The translations under genes and the position numbers were made by a program. Below the pieces are notes generated by a model. That model was not told where the DNA came from and made no database searches. It saw nothing but the letters and a program-made list of their open reading frames with translations. A stretch of DNA of 64,000 nucleotides from Saccharopolyspora flava (GTDB lineage: Bacteria; Actinomycetota; Actinomycetes; Mycobacteriales; Pseudonocardiaceae): assembly GCF_900116135.1 (NCBI RefSeq), contig NZ_FOZX01000003.1, positions 620,001 to 684,000 of the forward strand, in the 5' to 3' direction. Of this stretch, positions 46,541 through 56,352 are shown one piece after another (position 1 is the first letter of the stretch; every line of letters begins with the position of its first letter).

Positions 46541-47203
46541 GTGGAGGGGAACACACCGCGCCGCGCGCTGAAGTTGATGCTGGTCGTCGTGCTGTGCACG
46601 CTGCTCAGCGGCTGCCTGCACGTCCGGGCCGCCATGACGATCTCCGGCCAGGACAAGGTCTCCGGCGACGTGCTGGTGGCCACCGAAACCCCGGACGGCA
46701 AGGTGCCGTTCGAGCTGCGGCCCCCGGCCGATCTCGCCGATCGCGTGCACGTGAGCCCCTACAAGGAGGGCACCCGCGTCGGCGCGTCCCTGTCGTTCGA
46801 CGACCTCTCCTACGACGAGGTGGAGAAGCTCGCCTCCGCGATGAGCCCGACGGACTCGCGCTTCTCGCTGAAGATGTACCGCACCGGTTCGCTGGTGGTC
46901 TTCGAGGGATCGGCGGACCTGACGCCGCTGGCCGACACCGACTCCGGCATCGAGCTGAAGATCAGCGCGCCCGGCGAGATCACCACCACCAACGGCGAGG
47001 AGAGCGCGGGCACGGTCACCTGGCTGCTGCAGCCGGGCGAGATCACCCAGCCGCAGGCGACCTTCCAGTTCACCACCGGCTCCGGCCTGGACTGGATCGG
47101 CTGGGCGCTGCTCGTCTGCGGCGTCGCCATCGTCTCGGCGGCTCTCGTCGGCGCGCTGGCCTTGCGCAATCACCTCCGAACCAGGCCCGGAGCCCGCCTG
47201 TAG
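46541..47203 (+). CDS. lppM: LppM-like lipoprotein
   Basis: A 220-residue lipoprotein: signal LMLVVVLCTLLSGCLH with lipidated Cys in LLSGC, an extracellular beta domain (residues 30-180) and a C-terminal membrane helix (WIGWALLVCGVAIVSAALVGALAL). This architecture and the next genes (prenyl synthase, mptA, pknL, aroG) match mycobacterial LppM, a cell-envelope protein tied to lipoglycan synthesis and host interaction. The GTG at 46541 has no clear Shine-Dalgarno. Confidence 0.83.
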   Translation: MEGNTPRRALKLMLVVVLCTLLSGCLHVRAAMTISGQDKVSGDVLVATETPDGKVPFELRPPADLADRVHVSPYKEGTRVGASLSFDDLSYDEVEKLASAMSPTDSRFSLKMYRTGSLVVFEGSADLTPLADTDSGIELKISAPGEITTTNGEESAGTVTWLLQPGEITQPQATFQFTTGSGLDWIGWALLVCGVAIVSAALVGALALRNHLRTRPGARL

Positions 47204-47293
47204 ATCCGTCACTCTCCGGAGTTTTCCCAGCTACGGGGAGCGACGCCGTGGCCCCGCAGGAAGCTGCGCGAACGCATCGCGCAGGATGGAGGT

Positions 47294-48421
47294 GTGCCTC
47301 CCATGTATTCGGCCACCATGCGGGCCCCCGGCGGCAACGCCGACTTCGAAGCTGATCTGCCCGGTCACGTCCAGCGGACGCTGACGGCCTACCTGCAGGC
47401 CCGGCGCGACGAGGCGGCCGACCTCGATCCCGCCGTCGGGGCGGCCGTGGCCGAGCTCAACGACTTCGTGCTCGGCGGCGGCAAGCGCATCCGCCCGACC
47501 TTCGCCTGGTGGGGCTGGCGGGCCTGCGGCGGCCCGGCCGACGGGCCGGAGGCCGCGGCGATGCTGCAGGCGGCGAGCGCGCTGGAGCTGATCCAGACCT
47601 GCGCGCTGGTGCACGACGACCTCATCGACGAGTCCGACACGCGGCGCGGCAAGCCGACCGTGCACCGGCGCTTCCAGCAGCAGCACCGCGACTCCGACTA
47701 CACCGGCGACGACACCCAGTTCGGCATGGCCGCCGCCGTGCTGCTCGGCGACCTGGCGCTGGCCTGGGCCGACGACATGCTGCACACCTCCGGCATTCCC
47801 GCCCAGGCGATGCAGCGGGCGCTGCGGCCGTGGCGGGCGATGCGCACCGAGGTGCTCTCCGGCCAGTACCTGGACGTGCTCGGCCAGGTCGACGTCGACG
47901 AGTCGCCCGAGGCCGCGCTGAAGATCTGCCAGCTCAAGGCCGCCTCCTACACCGTGCAGCGACCGCTGGAGATCGGCGCCGAGATCGCCGGGGCGACCCC
48001 CGAGGCGCTCGCGGCGCTGCGCCGCTTCGGCTCCGACATCGGCGTGGCGTTCCAGCTGCGCGACGACCTGCTGGGCGTGTTCGGCGACCCGGCGGTCACC
48101 GGCAAGCCCGCCGGGGACGACCTGCGCGAGGGCAAGCGCACGGTGCTCATCGCCGAGGCCGTGGCCGAGGCCCGCAGGCGCGAGGCCCAGGACGAGCTGG
48201 ACCTGCTGCACGAGGTGCTGGGCGACCCGCTGCTCACCGAGGACCGGGTGGAGGCGGCCCGCGAGGTGCTCACCGAGCTGGGCGCGGTCGCCGCCGTGGA
48301 GAAGCGGATCACCGAGCTGACCGGGTCGGCGATGCTCGCGCTGCACACCGCCGGACTCGACGAGCCCGCGGCGTCGCGGCTGGCCGAGCTGGCCATCGCG
48401 GTCACCGACCGCAGCCACTGA
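47294..48421 (+). CDS. idsA2: Polyprenyl (GGPP-type) diphosphate synthase
   Basis: A 375-residue trans-prenyltransferase. The first Asp-rich motif is LVHDDLIDESDTRRG (DDxxD) and the second is FQLRDDLLGVFGD; GGGKRIRPTF provides the basic pocket. It makes GGPP or a similar chain from IPP. Position after lppM matches IdsA2, and the adjoining crtI suggests carotenoid supply. The GTG at 47294 follows GATGGAGG; ATG 47303 is a possible alternative. It ends 4 bases before crtI. Confidence 0.93.
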   Translation: MPPMYSATMRAPGGNADFEADLPGHVQRTLTAYLQARRDEAADLDPAVGAAVAELNDFVLGGGKRIRPTFAWWGWRACGGPADGPEAAAMLQAASALELIQTCALVHDDLIDESDTRRGKPTVHRRFQQQHRDSDYTGDDTQFGMAAAVLLGDLALAWADDMLHTSGIPAQAMQRALRPWRAMRTEVLSGQYLDVLGQVDVDESPEAALKICQLKAASYTVQRPLEIGAEIAGATPEALAALRRFGSDIGVAFQLRDDLLGVFGDPAVTGKPAGDDLREGKRTVLIAEAVAEARRREAQDELDLLHEVLGDPLLTEDRVEAAREVLTELGAVAAVEKRITELTGSAMLALHTAGLDEPAASRLAELAIAVTDRSH

Positions 48422-48425
48422 TCCG

Positions 48426-49886
48426 GTGCGCTCGGTCACCGGTCGCACCGACCACGTGGTGATCGTCGGCGCCGGTCTCGCGGGCCTGTCGGCCGCGCTG
48501 CACCTGGCGGGCGCCGGACGTCGCGTGACGGTGCTGGAACGCGCCGACGTGCCCGGCGGGCGCGCCGGGCTGCACGAGCTCGACGGCTACCGGATCGACA
48601 CCGGGCCGACGGTGCTGACCATGCCGGAGCTGCTCGACGAGGCGCTGCACGCGGTCGGCTCGTCGGTGCGCGAACGCCTCGACCTGATCCCGCTGCACCC
48701 CGCCTACCAGGCGCGGTTCGCCGACGGCTCGGCGCTGGCGGTGCACACCGACGCCGAGGCGATGGAGCAGGAGGTGCGGCGGCTGGCCGGGCCGCGCGAG
48801 GCCGAGGGCTACCGGCGGCTGCGGCGCTGGCTGACCGAGGTCTACCGGGCGGAGATGCACCGGTTCATCGACGCCAACTTCGACTCGCCGCTGGACCTGG
48901 TGTCGCCGGAGCTGGCGCGGCTGGTCGCGCTCGGCGGGTTCGGCAGGCTCGGCCCGGCGATCGGGCGGTTCCTGCGCGACGAGCGGGTGCGGCGGGTGTT
49001 CTCCTTCCAAGCGCTCTACGCGGGGCTGGACCCGCGCCGAGCGCTGGCGCTGTACGCGGTGATCTCCTACATGGACACGGTCAACGGCGTGTGGTTCCCG
49101 CGCGGCGGCATGCACGCGGTGCCGACCGCGATGGCCCAGGCGGCCGCCGGTGCCGGGGTGGAGTTCCGCTACGGCACCGAGGTCACCGGGCTGGAGCGCA
49201 GCGGCGAGCGGATCTCGGCGGTGCGCACCGCCCAGGAGCGCATCCCCGCCGACGCCGTGGTGCTCACCCCGGACCTGCCGGTGGTGCACCGGCTGCTGGG
49301 CAGCGCCCCGAAGCGCCGGCTGCGCTGGTCGCCGTCGGCGGTGGTGCTGCACGCGGGCACCACGCGCGACTGGGGTTCGGCGCACCACACGATCTCGTTC
49401 GGCGAGGCCTGGGCGGACACCTTCACCGAGATCATCCGCGACGGCCGCCCGATGAGTGATCCGTCGCTGCTGATCACCCGGCCGACCGCCAGCGACCCCT
49501 CGCTGGCGCCGGAGGGCCGCGATCTGCACTACGTGCTCGCGCCGTGCCCGAACCTGCGGACCGGGCCGATCGACTGGGAGCGCGTCGGCCCCCGCTACCG
49601 CGACGAGCTGGTGGGGGCGCTGGAACGGCGGGGTTTCGCGGGTTTCGACGCCGCGATCGAGACCGCGGAGCTGGTGACGCCGCGGGAGTGGGCGGCGCAG
49701 GGGCACGCCGCCGGGACGCCGTTCTCGGCCGCGCACACCTTCGCGCAGACCGGACCGTTCCGGCCGCCGAACCTCGTGCGGGGCATGAGCAACGTCGTGC
49801 TCGCCGGGTCCGGGACGACGCCGGGCGTCGGCGTTCCGCCGGTGCTGATCTCGGGCAAGCTCGCCGCCCGGCGGATCACGGGCTGA
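48426..49886 (+). CDS. crtI: CrtI-type phytoene desaturase family oxidoreductase
   Basis: A 486-residue FAD-dependent enzyme with the N-terminal dinucleotide fold VVIVGAGLAGLSAALHLAGAG, the PGGRAG loop, and the C-terminal carotenoid-desaturase region GTTPGVGVPPVLISGKLAA. It would introduce double bonds into phytoene or act on a related polyprenoid. The start GTG at 48426 is 4 bases from the prenyl synthase stop, so the two are one operon. No phytoene synthase (crtB) is in the window, so the substrate is not certain. Confidence 0.88.
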   Translation: MRSVTGRTDHVVIVGAGLAGLSAALHLAGAGRRVTVLERADVPGGRAGLHELDGYRIDTGPTVLTMPELLDEALHAVGSSVRERLDLIPLHPAYQARFADGSALAVHTDAEAMEQEVRRLAGPREAEGYRRLRRWLTEVYRAEMHRFIDANFDSPLDLVSPELARLVALGGFGRLGPAIGRFLRDERVRRVFSFQALYAGLDPRRALALYAVISYMDTVNGVWFPRGGMHAVPTAMAQAAAGAGVEFRYGTEVTGLERSGERISAVRTAQERIPADAVVLTPDLPVVHRLLGSAPKRRLRWSPSAVVLHAGTTRDWGSAHHTISFGEAWADTFTEIIRDGRPMSDPSLLITRPTASDPSLAPEGRDLHYVLAPCPNLRTGPIDWERVGPRYRDELVGALERRGFAGFDAAIETAELVTPREWAAQGHAAGTPFSAAHTFAQTGPFRPPNLVRGMSNVVLAGSGTTPGVGVPPVLISGKLAARRITG

Positions 49887-49930
49887 CCTCCCCGGTTGGC
49901 GAGGTCCCGGCGAGGTGGCGATGATGCGGA

Positions 49931-49974
49931 GCGGGCCCCGGAGATCACTTGTGTGATCAACTCGTCGGGCCCGC
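49931..49974. promoter_or_regulatory. Nested inverted repeat between crtI and PPOX
   Basis: GCGGGCCC (49931-49938) pairs with GGGCCCGC (49967-49974), and inside them GATCAC (49942-49947) pairs with GTGATC (49953-49958). It may be a terminator for crtI or an operator for the PPOX gene 28 bases downstream. Confidence 0.4.
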
Positions 49975-50002
49975 AACACCGCCCAGTGAACTAGGAGTTC
50001 GC

Positions 50003-50425
50003 ATGTCCAAGCCGCCGCTGCCGCCCGACGCCGTCGAGCTGCTGCGCCGCGCCAACCCGTCCGTGATCACCACGCTGCGCTCCGACGGAACGCCGGTCTC
50101 GACCCCCACCTGGTACCTGTGGGAGGACGACGGCCGAGTGATGATCAACATGGATGCCGGCCGGGTTCGCCTCAAGCACGTCCGGCGCGACCCGCGCGTG
50201 ACGCTGAGCGTCCTCGACTCCGACGACTGGTACACCCACGTGACCATCGTGGGCCGGGTCACCGAGTTCAAGGACGACGAGGGCCTGGTCGACATCGACC
50301 GGCTCGCCCAGCACTACCTCGGCGACAAGTACCCGAACCGGGAGAACCCGCGGGTCACGGCCTACATCGAGGTCGACAAGTGGCACGGCTGGGGCTCCAT
50401 GAAGGACAACAACCAGCCCGGTTGA
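50003..50425 (+). CDS. PPOX-class (F420/FMN) split-barrel oxidoreductase
   Basis: A 140-residue split beta-barrel flavin/F420-binding protein. Typical segments are SVITTLRSDGTPVSTPTWYL, INMDAGRVRLKHVRRDPRV and YTHVTIVGRV. Members reduce or bind F420-dependent substrates, or act as heme/pyridoxamine oxidases; F420 is most likely in this lineage. ATG 50003 has AGGAG 5 bases upstream. It is convergent with the Rv2175c-like gene. Confidence 0.86.
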   Translation: MSKPPLPPDAVELLRRANPSVITTLRSDGTPVSTPTWYLWEDDGRVMINMDAGRVRLKHVRRDPRVTLSVLDSDDWYTHVTIVGRVTEFKDDEGLVDIDRLAQHYLGDKYPNRENPRVTAYIEVDKWHGWGSMKDNNQPG

Positions 50426-50434
50426 GCCGCACCG

Positions 50435-50469
50435 GCCGCGGGTGGCGCGCGCTGGGCGCCACCCGCGGC
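50435..50469. terminator. Hairpin between PPOX and Rv2175c-like gene
   Basis: GCCGCGGGTGGCGC (50435-50448) and GCGCCACCCGCGGC (50456-50469) are perfect 14-bp arms with a 7-base loop, separating two converging genes. Confidence 0.75.
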
Positions 50470-50473
50470 GGCG

Positions 50474-50848
50474 TCAGAAACCCATCGCCTGAGCGCGGCG
50501 CTTGACCTCGCGGCCCCGGTCGCCGCGCAGCGCGTCGATCGGGGTGCCCGGGAGCGTGTCGTCGGCGGTGAACAACCAGCGCAGGATCTCGTCCTCGTGG
50601 TAGCCGGCGTCCCGGAGCAGGGTGATCGTGCCGGGCAGGCCCTTCACGATCTCGTCGTCGAGGAAGAAGGCGCTGGGCACGCCCAGCTCCTTGTTCCGGC
50701 GCAGGGCGAGCAGATGACCATCGCGAATGAGTTGATGCACCCGGGTGACGGACCGGCCGAGCTTCTCAGCCACGGCGGTCAGCGGCACAACCTCCACGTC
50801 GGGAGCCAGCACGTCCGGGGCAGCAGGGATTGCAACCACGTCGAACAC
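50474..50848 (-). CDS. Rv2175c-like DNA-binding protein
   Basis: A 124-residue protein with a winged-helix/helix-turn-helix (VVPLTAVAEKLGRSVTRVHQLIRDGHL) resembling mycobacterial Rv2175c, a DNA-binding substrate of the kinase PknL. The divergent gene here encodes the PknL homologue, which supports the pairing. Its basic C-terminus (RGDRGREVKRRAQAM) may contact DNA. GTG 50848. Confidence 0.85.
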   Translation of the reverse strand: MFDVVAIPAAPDVLAPDVEVVPLTAVAEKLGRSVTRVHQLIRDGHLLALRRNKELGVPSAFFLDDEIVKGLPGTITLLRDAGYHEDEILRWLFTADDTLPGTPIDALRGDRGREVKRRAQAMGF

Positions 50849-50986
50849 CTTGCCACATCACCACCCGGCGTGCCGAGCACCGCACGGGTAATCTCGTTGA
50901 TCAACACCATCGCCCGACCGAGCACCGGTATCGTGCGCGTACCTGCCACAATCGGGGGTGGCAAGGAACCCGGGGAATGGCGAGCG

Positions 50987-52981
50987 ATGACATCTGAGAC
51001 GCGGCAAGGACAGGGCAACGGCCTCGTCGGAGCCTTCCTCGAGCGTCGCTACCGGGTCGACTCCGTCATCGCCCGCGGCGGCATGTCCACCGTTTACCGA
51101 GGCCTGGACACCAGGCTGGAGCGCCCGGTGGCGCTGAAGGTGATGGACGGCCGCTACTCCGGCGACCGCTCGTTCGTCGACCGCTTCGAGCGCGAGGCCC
51201 GCGCCGCGGCGAAGCTGCACCACAACGACGTCGTCGCCGTCTACGACCAGGGCGTGGACCACGGCGCCGACGGCGACCACGTGTTCCTGGTCATGGAGCT
51301 GGTCGAGGGCTGCACGCTGCGCGACCTGATCATGGACCGGGGCGGCAAGCTGCCGCTGGCGATGGCGCTGAGCGTCATGCAGCCGGTCCTCTCGGCGCTG
51401 GCCGCCGCGCACCGCGCGGGCATGGTGCACCGCGACGTCAAGCCGGAGAACGTGCTCATCGGCAACGACGGTTCGGTCAAGGTCGCCGACTTCGGGCTGG
51501 TCCGGGCCGCCGCCGAGGCGGGCACCACCAGCGGCAGCATCATCCTGGGCACCGTCGCCTACCTCTCCCCCGAGCAGGTCACCACGGGCGCCGCCGACGC
51601 GCGCACCGACGTCTACGCGGCCGGGATCGTGCTCTACGAGCTGCTGACGGGCCGCCCGCCGTACGTCGGCGACACCGCGATGTCGGTGGCCTACCAGCAC
51701 GTCAACGAGGACGTCCCGTCTCCCGCGCAGACCTCGCCGGAGGTGCCGCCCGCGATCGACGCGCTGGTGCTGCGCGCCACCCGGCGCGACCCGGAGCAGC
51801 GGCCCGCCGACGCCGGGGCGTTCCTGGCCGAGCTGGAGCAGGCGCGGACCGATCTGGGCATCGAGCCGGTGGCCGTGCCGGTGCCGGCCTCCGAGGCCCG
51901 GACCGCGCTGATGCCGCCGGTCGCCGACCCGCCGACCGAGCAGTTCCCGACCGTGCGCGCGCAGCCGACGCGGATCGAGCAGGTCCCGCCGGCGCAGCCG
52001 CCGCGCCAGCACACCCGCGCGCTCGCCCGCCCGGCCACCGACGACTACCACGCCGCCCCGCCGCCCGGCGCGGGCGTGGACCCGCAGCGCCGCCGGGGAC
52101 GCCGCAGAGGCGCGATGTGGGCCCTGGTCGTGCTGGTGGTGGCCGCGCTGGTGGGCGGGGCCGCGTTCTGGCTCGGCTTCGGCACCTCCGTCGCCGTGCC
52201 CAAGGTCGTCGGGGTCTCCGAGCAGCAGGCCGTGCAGTCCCTGGAGGGCGCGGGCCTGAGCGCGAACGTGTCCAGGGAGAACGACAACGACGTGCCGGAA
52301 GGCATCGTGCTCAGCTCCAACCCGAGCGAGGGTTCGCAGGTGCGCAGCGGTGGCTCGGTCGACGTCGTGGTCTCGCTCGGCAAGCCCGCGGTCCCGCAGA
52401 TCGAGGCGGGCATCACGGTCGCCGAGGCCGAGAACCTGATCCGCAACGCCAAGCTGCAGCCCCAGCAGGACTCCTCCAACTCCCGGTACGACCGCAACGT
52501 CCCGGAGGGGCGCGTGATCGGCGTCGACCCGGCTCCGGGCACGCGGGTGAACCTCAACTCCGAGGTGTCGCTGATCGTCAGCAAGGGCCCGCCGCCGGTG
52601 CAGGTCCCGGACGTGCGCGGGATGAGCCGCGAGGACGCGTTCACCACGCTGAGCAACGCGGGCTTCGACCCCTACGACGCCGGTCAGCAGTTCGACGGCG
52701 ACATCGACGCGGGCAAGGTGGTCTCCACGAACCCGGCGATCGGCACCGAGGTGAAGCTGGTCGGCAAGCCGCGGATCGGCGTGATCGTGTCCAACGCGGT
52801 GCCGGTGCCGAGCCTCAACGGCATGAAGGTCACCGAGGCGCAGGCGCAGGTCGCCCAGCTCGGGTTGCAGCTGAGCGTGCAGGCGCTGTTCCAGCGGGAC
52901 GACATGGTCATCCTGGGCCAGTACCCGCTGCCGGGCAGTCGGGTGCAGCCGGGCTCGGCCATCCACGTCACGGCGTTCTGA
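50987..52981 (+). CDS. pknL: Serine/threonine protein kinase PknL with four PASTA repeats
   Basis: A 664-residue receptor kinase. The kinase domain (about residues 20-285) has IARGGMSTVYRG, the catalytic loop VHRDVKPENVLI, DFGLVRA and GTVAYLSPEQ. A Pro-rich linker, one membrane helix (ALVVLVVAALVGGAAFWLG) and four PASTA repeats follow, which would bind peptidoglycan outside the cell. Mycobacterial PknL lacks PASTA, so this is the fuller actinobacterial form. ATG 50987 is preceded by GGGGAA. It is divergent from its likely substrate, the Rv2175c-like gene. Confidence 0.92.
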   Translation: MTSETRQGQGNGLVGAFLERRYRVDSVIARGGMSTVYRGLDTRLERPVALKVMDGRYSGDRSFVDRFEREARAAAKLHHNDVVAVYDQGVDHGADGDHVFLVMELVEGCTLRDLIMDRGGKLPLAMALSVMQPVLSALAAAHRAGMVHRDVKPENVLIGNDGSVKVADFGLVRAAAEAGTTSGSIILGTVAYLSPEQVTTGAADARTDVYAAGIVLYELLTGRPPYVGDTAMSVAYQHVNEDVPSPAQTSPEVPPAIDALVLRATRRDPEQRPADAGAFLAELEQARTDLGIEPVAVPVPASEARTALMPPVADPPTEQFPTVRAQPTRIEQVPPAQPPRQHTRALARPATDDYHAAPPPGAGVDPQRRRGRRRGAMWALVVLVVAALVGGAAFWLGFGTSVAVPKVVGVSEQQAVQSLEGAGLSANVSRENDNDVPEGIVLSSNPSEGSQVRSGGSVDVVVSLGKPAVPQIEAGITVAEAENLIRNAKLQPQQDSSNSRYDRNVPEGRVIGVDPAPGTRVNLNSEVSLIVSKGPPPVQVPDVRGMSREDAFTTLSNAGFDPYDAGQQFDGDIDAGKVVSTNPAIGTEVKLVGKPRIGVIVSNAVPVPSLNGMKVTEAQAQVAQLGLQLSVQALFQRDDMVILGQYPLPGSRVQPGSAIHVTAF

Positions 52982-53189
52982 TCACCGCAGCGGGGGTCGT
53001 CTCTTCAGGGCAAGATCTCCACTCGGCCGTGTGATCCTGATCTCGTGTCCGACTTGTAACGTTTCTCCGACGTGCGGATCTACCTGGGGCGACCCGGGTT
53101 TCGAAGATCAGCTCCGGGAACCCGCTCCGACGCGATCTGGCCTGGTCAAAGCCGGATGGGCGGCCGCTTGTGGAACTATTGAGAGCACA

Positions 53190-54755
53190 ATGGCCCCGAG
53201 CGTCTCCGTGGAGTCGGCACCCGAACGGTCCGAGCGGACCACCACGACAGCCGACCTGTTCAGTCTCGGCGGGCGTCACCCCGGACGTCCGCTGCCCCGG
53301 CGCACCATCGCGCTGGGCGCGATCGGTTCCCTCCTGCTGCTGGCCGGTTCCATCGGCGCCGCCGGAACCCTGATGCACGACCCGATCCTCGGCGACGGCC
53401 CGCTGTCGGTGCTGCGCTACGGCCACGGCCGCGACGTCGCCATCACCGCCGTCTACCTCGGCTTCGCCCTGCTCGTGTGGGCGTGGGTGCGGCTCGGGCG
53501 CGGCGTGCTCGCCGGACTGGTCACCTCGCGCGGGGTGCTGTGGGCGACGGCCACGTGGCTGGCTCCCGTCCTCGTCGCACCGCCGCTGTTCACCCGCGAC
53601 GTCTACAGCTACCTCGGGCAGGGCCTGCTGGCGCTGCACGGGCTCGACCCCTACGGCGTGGGCCCGGCGATGCTGACCGGGCCGATCCCGGAGAACGTCC
53701 ACCCCACCTGGCAGACCACGCCCGCGCCCTACGGGCCGCTGTTCATCGGCGTGGCCAAGGGCGTGATCCTGCTCGCCGGCCACGACGTGATCGCCAGCGT
53801 CATCGTGATGCGGCTGGTGCTGCTCGGCGGCCTGGTGCTGCTGATCTGCACGCTGCCGGGCCTGGTCGAGCGGCTGGGCGGGCGGCTGCCGGTCGCGCTG
53901 TGGCTGGTGGCGGCGAGCCCGATGACCGTGGTGCACCTGGTCGGCGGCCCGCACAACGACATGCTCATGATCGGCCTGCTCGCGGCCGGGACGCTGGCGA
54001 TGCTCCGGGGCCGCAACGTGCTCGGCATCGGCCTGGTGTCGGCGGCGATGGCGGTCAAGGCGACCGCGGGCCTGGCCCTGCCGTTCCTGGTGTGGTTGTG
54101 GGCCGAGCGGCTGGAGGGCCCCCGGCTGCGCCGCTTCGTGCACGCCGTGGTGCCCGCGCTGGGCGTGTTCGTGGTGGTCTTCGGCGCGTGCACGGCGCTG
54201 GCGAAGGTCGGTTTCGGCTGGCTGTCGGCGCTGTCGGCGCCGGGGATGATCGTGAACTACCTGTCGGCGCCGACGGCCGTCGGACAGGCGGTGCACACCG
54301 TGCTGTCGCTGTTCGGCGAGCTCAACATCTGGCCCATCGTGGGCACCACCCGGACGCTGGGCTCGATGCTGCTGCTGGCGCTGCTGGCCTGGCACTGGTG
54401 GCAGGCGCGCGACGGCGGCACCGAGGCCGTGCGGCGCGCGGCGATCGTGCTGTGCTGCGGCGCGCTGCTCTCCCCCGTCGTGCTGCCCTGGTACCTGACC
54501 TGGGGGCTGGCGCTGGGCTCGGCGTTCGCCTGGACGCCGCGAGCCCTTTCCTACGTGGTGGGCGCCTCGATCGCGCTGGTGCTGGCCTACTACCCCGACG
54601 GCGAGCAGGCGATGTACAACTGGCCGTTCGTCGCGGTCGGCATCGGCGCGGCCGTGCTGGGCGGGGTGTCGCTGGTGCGCTTCGACCCGCTCGGCCTCAG
54701 CGGCCCGATCCGGGACTTCACCCGAGACCTCCGCACCCCGCAGCTCCGCCGCTAG
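53190..54755 (+). CDS. mptA: MptA-like alpha-1,6-mannosyltransferase (GT-C)
   Basis: A 521-residue integral membrane protein with a dozen or so helices of the GT-C fold. The extracytosolic catalytic motif region is TRDVYSYLGQGLLALHG, followed by PTWQTTPAPYGPLFIG, as in polyprenol-phosphomannose-dependent MptA/MptB. It would extend the mannan core of lipomannan. Synteny (pknL, aroG neighbours) favours MptA. I start at ATG 53190 (MAPSVSVE); the upstream frame has no ribosome site. Confidence 0.87.
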   Translation: MAPSVSVESAPERSERTTTTADLFSLGGRHPGRPLPRRTIALGAIGSLLLLAGSIGAAGTLMHDPILGDGPLSVLRYGHGRDVAITAVYLGFALLVWAWVRLGRGVLAGLVTSRGVLWATATWLAPVLVAPPLFTRDVYSYLGQGLLALHGLDPYGVGPAMLTGPIPENVHPTWQTTPAPYGPLFIGVAKGVILLAGHDVIASVIVMRLVLLGGLVLLICTLPGLVERLGGRLPVALWLVAASPMTVVHLVGGPHNDMLMIGLLAAGTLAMLRGRNVLGIGLVSAAMAVKATAGLALPFLVWLWAERLEGPRLRRFVHAVVPALGVFVVVFGACTALAKVGFGWLSALSAPGMIVNYLSAPTAVGQAVHTVLSLFGELNIWPIVGTTRTLGSMLLLALLAWHWWQARDGGTEAVRRAAIVLCCGALLSPVVLPWYLTWGLALGSAFAWTPRALSYVVGASIALVLAYYPDGEQAMYNWPFVAVGIGAAVLGGVSLVRFDPLGLSGPIRDFTRDLRTPQLRR

Positions 54756-54772
54756 CAACGACGAAGCGGGGC

Positions 54773-54786
54773 CCGGACGAATCCGG
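54773..54786. terminator. Weak hairpin between mptA-like and aroG
   Basis: CCGGA (54773-54777) and TCCGG (54782-54786) form a short stem; pairing continues imperfectly outward. It lies between two converging 3' ends. Confidence 0.3.
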
Positions 54787-54807
54787 ACCGCGCTCGTGTC
54801 GATCTGC

Positions 54808-56322
<1,515 letters not shown>

Positions 56323-56352
56323 TCACACCTCCCCCGCCGAACCGCCGGCGGT

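Noticed and set aside
49931-49974. GATCAC/GTGATC element as a definite operator
   Set aside because: It is equally compatible with a crtI terminator; kept only as a low-confidence feature.
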